Below are positions 30,859-35,119 of a DNA stretch of 35,119 bases, in pieces; the first letter of the stretch is position 1, and every line of letters starts with the position of its first letter. The translations under genes were made by a program, and so were the position numbers. Under the pieces are notes generated by a model that saw only the letters and a program-made list of their open reading frames with translations, had not been told where the DNA came from and did no database searches. The DNA is from Syntrophus sp. (in: bacteria) (GTDB lineage: Bacteria; Desulfobacterota; Syntrophia; Syntrophales; UBA8958), in contig JANXZC010000157.1 in assembly GCA_025355725.1 (NCBI GenBank), positions 1 through 35,119 of the forward strand. The letters run 5' to 3'.

Positions 30859-31776
30859 ATGTTTACCAATCGGATGAAATTAGCTCTAGTCCCACTCTTC
30901 GTTGTACTCTTCCTGCTGACAGGATCTTATTCTGAAGGGCAAGATTTTTCCAAGGTACAGGTTGAGGCGATAAAAGTCTCCGGTAACGTATATATGCTCA
31001 CCGGCACGGGAGGAAACATTGGCATCTCGGCAGGAAAAGATTGTGTGTTTATGGTCGATGCTTCCTATGCCCCTCTAACAGGGAAAATCAAGACTGCTAT
31101 CGGAACAATCAGCTCAAAACCGCCTAAATTTGTTGTGACCACGCACTGGCACCAGGATCATACCGGTGGCAATGAAAATATGGCCAGAGAAGGCGCGATC
31201 ATGGTGGCTCATGAGAATGTCCGTAAACGGCTTGGATCGGAGCAGTTCGTGGAGTTTTTTAATCGCAAGATACCACCTGTGCTCGAATCAGCATTGCCTA
31301 TAATTACTTTCAGCCAAGATATCTCATTTCACCTGAATGGAGATGACATCTTCATTTTTCATGTTGCACCAGCACACACCGATGGAGACGCCGTCGTTCA
31401 CTTTAGAAAATCCAATGTCATTCACGTGGGGGATCTTTATTTCAACGGTCTGTACCCTTTTATTGACCTTTCAGCCGGTGGTTCGGTAGACGGTGTAATT
31501 GCAGCCATCAAGCAACTCAATGTCCTTTGTGACAGCAATACAAAGATAATCCCTGGACATGGACCTCTGTCCGACAAGGCAGGATTGGAAACGTATCTCA
31601 AGATGCTTGTAACGATACGGGACAGAATTGCTAACGATATCAAGTCGGGAAAAACTCTGGACGAAGTGATTGCCTCCAAACCTACTCGTGATTTTGATCC
31701 AATTTGGGGAAAGGGCTTTCTTAAGCCTGAGCAGTTTGTAAAGATTGTATATGACAGCTTGGTTAAGAAAAAATAG
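30859..31776 (+). CDS. exported metallo-beta-lactamase-fold hydrolase
   Basis: A 305-residue protein with an N-terminal signal sequence (LALVPLFVVLFLLTG) and the MBL-fold metal motifs in order: THWHQDHTGG (HxHxDH), a later His in APAHTDGDAVVHF, VIHVGDLYFNG with the bridging Asp, and IPGHGPL. An alignment-type start VSGNVYMLTGTGGNIGI precedes the first metal motif. AAAAGGAGG lies six bases before the ATG. Such periplasmic MBL proteins include quinoprotein-relay proteins, glyoxalase II-like enzymes and lactamases; the substrate cannot be read from the sequence. First gene of the presumed island, 15 bases before the thioesterase gene. Confidence 0.88.
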   Translation: MFTNRMKLALVPLFVVLFLLTGSYSEGQDFSKVQVEAIKVSGNVYMLTGTGGNIGISAGKDCVFMVDASYAPLTGKIKTAIGTISSKPPKFVVTTHWHQDHTGGNENMAREGAIMVAHENVRKRLGSEQFVEFFNRKIPPVLESALPIITFSQDISFHLNGDDIFIFHVAPAHTDGDAVVHFRKSNVIHVGDLYFNGLYPFIDLSAGGSVDGVIAAIKQLNVLCDSNTKIIPGHGPLSDKAGLETYLKMLVTIRDRIANDIKSGKTLDEVIASKPTRDFDPIWGKGFLKPEQFVKIVYDSLVKKK

Positions 31777-31791
31777 TTCAGGAGAAGGCGT

Positions 31792-32226
31792 ATGGAAAAT
31801 CTCACAGATGGTTATCCTGTTGTCATTGAGATCCCTGTGGTATGGGGAGAGATGGACGCTTTCCAGCACGTGAACAACGTTGTCTATTTCAGATATTTTG
31901 AAAGTGCCCGGATCGCCTACTTTGAAAAATTGGATGTTATGGATCTCATGAACAGGACAGGGATTGGCCCCATTCTGGCGAGCACATCCTGTCGATTCAG
32001 AGTGCCGTTGACATATCCCGACAAAGTTCTCATTGGCGCTAAAGTGACAAATATCGAGCAAGACCGATTCACCATGAATTATCTTGTGGTCAGTACAAGG
32101 CTCCAGAAGATAGCCGCCGAAGGTGATGGCTTGATAGTAGCCTTCAATTATCGGGAGAATAAAAAGGCGGTCATATCGGATGAGTTGAAACAGAGGATTC
32201 TTGACGTTGAAAAAACGATTTCATAA
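31792..32226 (+). CDS. hotdog-fold acyl-CoA thioesterase (YbgC/4HBT family)
   Basis: A 144-residue single hotdog domain. The N-terminal motif VVWGEMDAFQHVNNVVYFRYFESARI contains the conserved Asp and His-Val-Asn-Asn of the 4-hydroxybenzoyl-CoA thioesterase/YbgC group, which hydrolyse thioesters of coenzyme A or acyl carrier protein. Length is standard and the protein is cytosolic. AGGAGAAGG precedes the ATG by a short distance. It follows the MBL-fold gene by 15 bases and is probably co-transcribed. Substrate chain length is unknown. Confidence 0.88.
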   Translation: MENLTDGYPVVIEIPVVWGEMDAFQHVNNVVYFRYFESARIAYFEKLDVMDLMNRTGIGPILASTSCRFRVPLTYPDKVLIGAKVTNIEQDRFTMNYLVVSTRLQKIAAEGDGLIVAFNYRENKKAVISDELKQRILDVEKTIS

Positions 32227-32295
32227 GGCCCTATGAATTTGCAGGATCTTGACGGTCTAGTGAAGCTTAAAAAAATATAGTCGTTAGAGGTTTTG

Positions 32296-32928
32296 ATGGA
32301 CAACAAAATTATGGGTAACGGCAAGATTGATGTGGTCTTGTTTGATTTTGGCGGTGTGATCGCTGAAGAAGGTTTCATGAAAGGTCTCAAGATTATTGCA
32401 AAAGCAAATGGACTTGATGAGAAAGAGTTTATTCAAGCGGCTTTTGACGTCAATTATTCAACTGGCTACATTCTGGGGAAAGTACCAGAGGAGGTATTTT
32501 GGAATGAACTGAAAGAGAAAACAGGTGTTAAGGGAGACAATGCAGACCTCAAAGCTGAAATCTTCTCCGGGTTCGTAATGAGAGACTGGATGATTGCGCT
32601 GGTAAAGAAGCTTAAATCTGAAAATATCATCGTCGGTATCCTCAGTGACCAGACGGACATGATAGATAGGTTGAACTCGCAATTCGATTTTTACAGATGG
32701 TTCGATCATGTATTCAATAGCTACTATCTTGGAAAGGGAAAGCGGGATATCAGTCTCTTTGATGACATTGCTCGCACTTTGAATGCCGACCCAGATCGGA
32801 TACTGTTTATTGATGATGATCCAGGACACGTGGACAGAGCAAGGCGGAAGGGTTGGAAGGCTATTCACTATGTTGATCGGGAATCATTTGAAGAGGACTT
32901 CGAAAAGATCATGCCGATGAGGGGATAA
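32296..32928 (+). CDS. HAD-superfamily hydrolase
   Basis: A 210-residue hydrolase with the HAD motifs: motif I VVLFDFGGVI with the nucleophile Asp (the second Asp is replaced by Gly, as in the DFGGV subgroup), motif II ILSDQTD, motif III Lys in YLGKGKRDISLF, and motif IV FIDDDPGHVDRAR. It resembles YihX-like sugar phosphatases and epoxide-hydrolase N-terminal-type HADs. The ATG at 32296 follows AGAGG; an in-frame TTG one codon earlier is unlikely. The 69 bases between thioesterase and this gene carry nothing recognised. Confidence 0.85.
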   Translation: MDNKIMGNGKIDVVLFDFGGVIAEEGFMKGLKIIAKANGLDEKEFIQAAFDVNYSTGYILGKVPEEVFWNELKEKTGVKGDNADLKAEIFSGFVMRDWMIALVKKLKSENIIVGILSDQTDMIDRLNSQFDFYRWFDHVFNSYYLGKGKRDISLFDDIARTLNADPDRILFIDDDPGHVDRARRKGWKAIHYVDRESFEEDFEKIMPMRG

Positions 32929-33059
32929 GTATTGTTAATGCCTCTAATTCAAACGTTCAAATAATCCATGGCAATTTCTTAATCCAGATTAAAAGATTGA
33001 AAGATCCCTTGGATAATGAACGTAGAGGACAACTGGAAATATAACATTGGAGGTTATCA

Positions 33060-33407
33060 ATGCCCCTGTATCTTGTTCGGCATGGCGAAAGCGTTCCTGA
33101 TGAACATACCAAAACAGGGAAGAATTGTTCCTCCATGTGGCAAGTGTATATGGTTCTTTGTTCCGATGGATCTCTTTACACAGGGATCACTAAGGATATA
33201 AGCAGGAGGCTGCAAGAACATGCAACAGGAAAAGGTGCCAAATACTTTCGAGGGCGCCAACCCAAGGAGGTTGTTTATCTGGAAGACCTCTATAACCGGA
33301 GCGATGCCACCAGACGGGAAATGGAGATTAAGAGGATGAGCGTATCCGAAAAATCACGGTTGCTCGCTTCGCCAAACAATCTAAGGGGATTTCCTTTCGA
33401 CGGATAA
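33060..33407 (+). CDS. GIY-YIG nuclease-fold protein with a histidine-phosphatase-like N-terminal fragment
   Basis: A 115-residue hybrid. The start at 33060 has GGAGG six bases ahead and reads MPLYLVRHGESVPDE, which is the start of SixA/phosphoglycerate-mutase-type histidine phosphatases (RHG motif). After about 25 residues it turns, in frame, into a complete small GIY-YIG domain: WQVYMVLCSDGSLYTGITKD, then RLQEHATGKGAKYFRG and YNRSDATRREMEIKRM, like the YhbQ/UPF0213 group. The phosphatase fragment lacks the rest of its domain and can have no activity. An internal ATG at 33135 could start a normal GIY-YIG protein, but its upstream site is poor. The hybrid probably arose by deletion. Confidence 0.8.
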   Translation: MPLYLVRHGESVPDEHTKTGKNCSSMWQVYMVLCSDGSLYTGITKDISRRLQEHATGKGAKYFRGRQPKEVVYLEDLYNRSDATRREMEIKRMSVSEKSRLLASPNNLRGFPFDG

Positions 33408-33415
33408 TAATCCCT

Positions 33416-33607
33416 GAGGCGGAAAGTATCACCGGATTTGCTAAATTATCAACCCATGAGGCTACACGCAAGGAAAAGAACCCTGAACTACTCAAGCTGT
33501 CCATTGAAGGTTTGGGATCATCAGTTCGAGGCTTTGAATCATCCCATCCAGGATTGGTTGGTGTCGTTAATGCCATATGTTCTATGTTCTCTAATCTGGG
33601 TATATGA
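33416..33607 (+). pseudogene. C-terminal fragment of a DUF4404 family protein
   Basis: Frame open from 33332 without any ATG, GTG or TTG before the conserved part. It reads EAESITGFAKLSTHEATRKE, then NPELLKLSIEGLGSSVRGFE and SSHPGLVGVVNAICSMFSNL before ending GI and TGA at 33605-33607. The SHP...LSNLGI ending and length match the C-terminal two thirds of DUF4404 proteins (about 90-residue proteins of unknown function). The N-terminal helix and start codon are missing; the preceding DNA belongs to the GIY-YIG gene. With the truncated phosphatase next to it, this supports deletion or rearrangement here. Confidence 0.6.
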
Positions 33608-33692
33608 TGTCCTGATGCCATATGGAAAATCAATGCCTTATAATGAGATACTAAGTGTTTCCCTTAATCTTCTGTAAGGGGGAAAAGGAATC

Positions 33693-34004
33693 ATGACTGT
33701 TTCAGAATGGCTGGATAACAAGGAAGCCGAGGGTGTCGATGTTTCACATATTGTCCTGCCTGATGAACTGGCTAATGATCAAGATCCAGACGAAACCATC
33801 TTTTATAAGGAAATCAGGGAATGCAGTATTCTCTGTCCCGACGACCATCCTTTCTCTACCGTTGAACAATTTGGACATTGGTATTATTGTAGAGGCCGTG
33901 ACAAAGAATATGGGCCTCACACGATACAGTCACAGTGGTGGATGTTCACAAAGGATAAAGACATAGCAATCACAACAGTGGAGTCACATATAGAAAAAAG
34001 ATGA
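33693..34004 (+). CDS. hypothetical protein, 103 residues
   Basis: Not recognised. A hydrophilic acidic protein opening MTVSEWLDNKEAEGVDVSH, with two cysteines close together (RECSILCPDDHPF) and another in HWYYCRGRDKEYG, and an aromatic patch SQWWMFTKDKD. No signal peptide or membrane segment. AAAAGGA lies seven bases before the ATG. A small hairpin (CCCTTA/TAAGGG, about 33661-33680) sits in the leader just ahead of the ribosome-binding site. The stop overlaps an ATG of the next frame (ATGA), suggesting coupling. The stretch from 33608 to 33692 holds no other feature. Confidence 0.65.
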   Translation: MTVSEWLDNKEAEGVDVSHIVLPDELANDQDPDETIFYKEIRECSILCPDDHPFSTVEQFGHWYYCRGRDKEYGPHTIQSQWWMFTKDKDIAITTVESHIEKR

Positions 34005-34015
34005 AAATATGTAAC

Positions 34016-34714
34016 ATGAAAAAATTTATCTACATTGCGGTGTTCCTGATCCTATTGCTACCCGCTTTTCCGTCAGCGGCGCAAGATGCCGTCCGTGTTG
34101 TGCTCAACGAAAAGTGGGTTCCTCAAGCAGGATCTAAGGTTAGCGACTTTGTTCCCAAGGGATGGAAAATTGAGCAGGAATTGAAAGGCCACCTGAATCC
34201 TGATTCCCTTGAAGATATTGTTCTTCAGCTGATCGAGGATAAACCTGAGCAGAATTCCAAAGGTGAATACCAAGATCGCTATCTGGCTTTGGTTATTCTC
34301 TTGAAGGCTCCTGATGGAAAATATCATCGTGCAACAGTGGCCGGGAAATTGATTCAATGCACAGGATGCGGCGGCGTGCTGGGTAGCGGTGGAGCCGGAG
34401 CTGATCTGAAAATTGTCAAAGGGGTCTTGCTTGTTTCGCAACTTTCAGGATCACGGTGGGCAACAGATCAGTTGCAGCGATTCAGGTACGATAAACAATC
34501 AGGGCAGTTTTTGTTGATAGGGGAAGATATAAAAGAGTGGGATAGGGGAACAGGCAATAGCGTTGTCACAAGTATAAATTATTTGACGGGGCAGAAGGTG
34601 ATTGAAAAAAAGCAATATAATCAAAAGCTAGATAAAGATGTGACTCTGGGCAAACAGAGCAAGTCGATCGAGAAGAAACAGATACCCATTGAAGATGTGG
34701 ATTATGAAAAGTGA
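34016..34714 (+). CDS. exported protein of unknown function
   Basis: A 232-residue protein from the ATG at 34016 (MKKFIYIAVFLILLLPAFPS, a clear signal peptide); an ATG five codons earlier (34001) overlaps the preceding stop and is the alternative start. The mature part has FVPKGWKIEQELKGHLNPDS followed by LEDIVLQLIED, a pattern found in secreted proteins of unknown function with an Asn/Asp-containing repeat-like start (here degenerate). It also contains CTGCGG, a possible metal or disulfide pair. It ends in a charged tail rich in Lys. No function can be assigned. Confidence 0.7.
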   Translation: MKKFIYIAVFLILLLPAFPSAAQDAVRVVLNEKWVPQAGSKVSDFVPKGWKIEQELKGHLNPDSLEDIVLQLIEDKPEQNSKGEYQDRYLALVILLKAPDGKYHRATVAGKLIQCTGCGGVLGSGGAGADLKIVKGVLLVSQLSGSRWATDQLQRFRYDKQSGQFLLIGEDIKEWDRGTGNSVVTSINYLTGQKVIEKKQYNQKLDKDVTLGKQSKSIEKKQIPIEDVDYEK

Positions 34715-34774
34715 CACGTATTGTGGTCAGGCACTATTCATCTTGGACATCCATTGTTGAAAGGATATACGAAG

Positions 34775-35119
34775 ATGGAAAAAAGACACCTTGGAAAAAA
34801 CGGTCCGACAGTATCAGCGCTTGGCTTGGGCTGCATGGGCATGTCAGATTTTTATGGAGAGCGCAACGAAACTGAATCCACTGCCACTATTCATAAAGCC
34901 CTTGATCTGGGGATCAATTTTCTGGATACTGCTGACATGTATGGACCCTTCACTAATGAGGAACTGGTTGGAAGAGCGATCAAAGGCAAGAGACAGGATG
35001 TCTTTCTGGCAACAAAATTCGGCATCGTCCGAACCGCAGACCCCAATTATCGCGGTATTAGTGGCAGACCTGAGTATGTAAAGTCCGCCTGCGAAGCGAG
35101 CCTACGCCGCCTGGGTGTG
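34775..35119 (+). CDS. aldo/keto reductase, 5' part
   Basis: Partial gene, 115 codons up to the window end. Translation starts [20 protein letters not shown], with AAAGGA nine bases before the ATG, and goes on with [40 protein letters not shown] and SLRRLGV. The catalytic Asp and Tyr (DTADMYG) and Lys (ATKFG) of the aldo/keto reductase tetrad are visible; the His lies beyond the end. NADPH-dependent reduction of an aldehyde or ketone is the family reaction. The [10 protein letters not shown] start is like the AKR13/YajO-type group. Confidence 0.92.
   Translation, partial: MEKRHLGKNGPTVSALGLGCMGMSDFYGERNETESTATIHKALDLGINFLDTADMYGPFTNEELVGRAIKGKRQDVFLATKFGIVRTADPNYRGISGRPEYVKSACEASLRRLGV

Noticed and set aside
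31471-32061. Minus-strand open frame opposite the MBL-fold and thioesterase genes
   Set aside because: Spans two recognised genes and their junction; no motif of its own.
33570-33624. Ten-base direct repeat ATGCCATATG (33570-33579 and 33615-33624) as a target-site duplication
   Set aside because: The repeats are 35 bases apart with no element between them; likely chance in A/T-rich decayed DNA.
1-35119. CRISPR array or intact insertion sequence
   Set aside because: No regularly spaced repeats and no transposase-like frame were seen on either strand.

Overview
The window looks like chromosome of an anaerobic member of the Desulfobacterota (old Deltaproteobacteria), most like the syntrophic or sulfate-reducing lines around Syntrophales/Syntrophobacterales. 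This is inferred from the siroheme-dependent (Ahb) heme pathway, the SUMT-HemD fusion, a hemA/hemX-type/sirC operon and several iron-sulfur proteins. Species is not determinable from the sequence alone.

Left part (1-9.3 kb): the 5' end of a yqgF/ruvX gene, a tRNA-Leu(CAA) with clear promoter and terminator, an isolated rfbA, and on the minus strand a complete three-gene ECF vitamin/metal importer (S component, double ATPase, EcfT), a large periplasmic L,D-transpeptidase and polA. The polA proofreading site appears destroyed while its other two active sites are intact.

Heme block 1 (9.3-13.6 kb, minus strand): ahbC, hemB, ahbD, an exported EF-hand protein and one ahbA/ahbB-type siroheme decarboxylase. 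Heme block 2 (22.85-28.15 kb, minus strand): sirC, a CcsA/HemX-type membrane protein, hemA, hemC (with an apparent one-base frameshift) and a cobA-hemD fusion. Together they cover most steps from glutamyl-tRNA to heme b through siroheme: HemA, HemB, HemC, HemD, CobA, SirC, AhbA/B, AhbC, AhbD. Not seen here are hemL, a sirohydrochlorin ferrochelatase (cbiK/sirB type) and the second ahbA/B subunit.

Between the blocks (13.7-22.8 kb) is an accessory stretch. On the plus strand: a solute-binding/Cache sensor-like protein, a CBS-CBS-ACT-like gene broken by a homopolymer frameshift, an unassigned radical SAM protein, a DUF362/ferredoxin protein, an exported nitroreductase and a TIGR01777-type epimerase. 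On the minus strand: a CoxD-like MoxR ATPase and CoxE-like VWA pair, preceded by a small frameshifted gene. A 35-codon plus-strand ORF with a good ribosome-binding site and a terminator lies just beyond.

Right part (28.2-35.1 kb): prmA, rsmE and an RDD membrane protein, then tRNA-Phe(GAA). Directly behind the tRNA lies the 3' end of a tyrosine-recombinase gene, reading toward the tRNA. Everything beyond it (metallo-beta-lactamase-fold protein, thioesterase, HAD hydrolase, a hybrid GIY-YIG gene, a DUF4404 fragment, two hypothetical proteins, an aldo/keto reductase) looks by eye more A/T-rich and partly decayed. I read this as an old integrated island whose integrase has been lost. Three single-base frameshifts (hemC, the CBS gene, the small gene upstream of coxD) may instead reflect assembly errors. 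No rRNA, CRISPR array or intact insertion sequence was seen.
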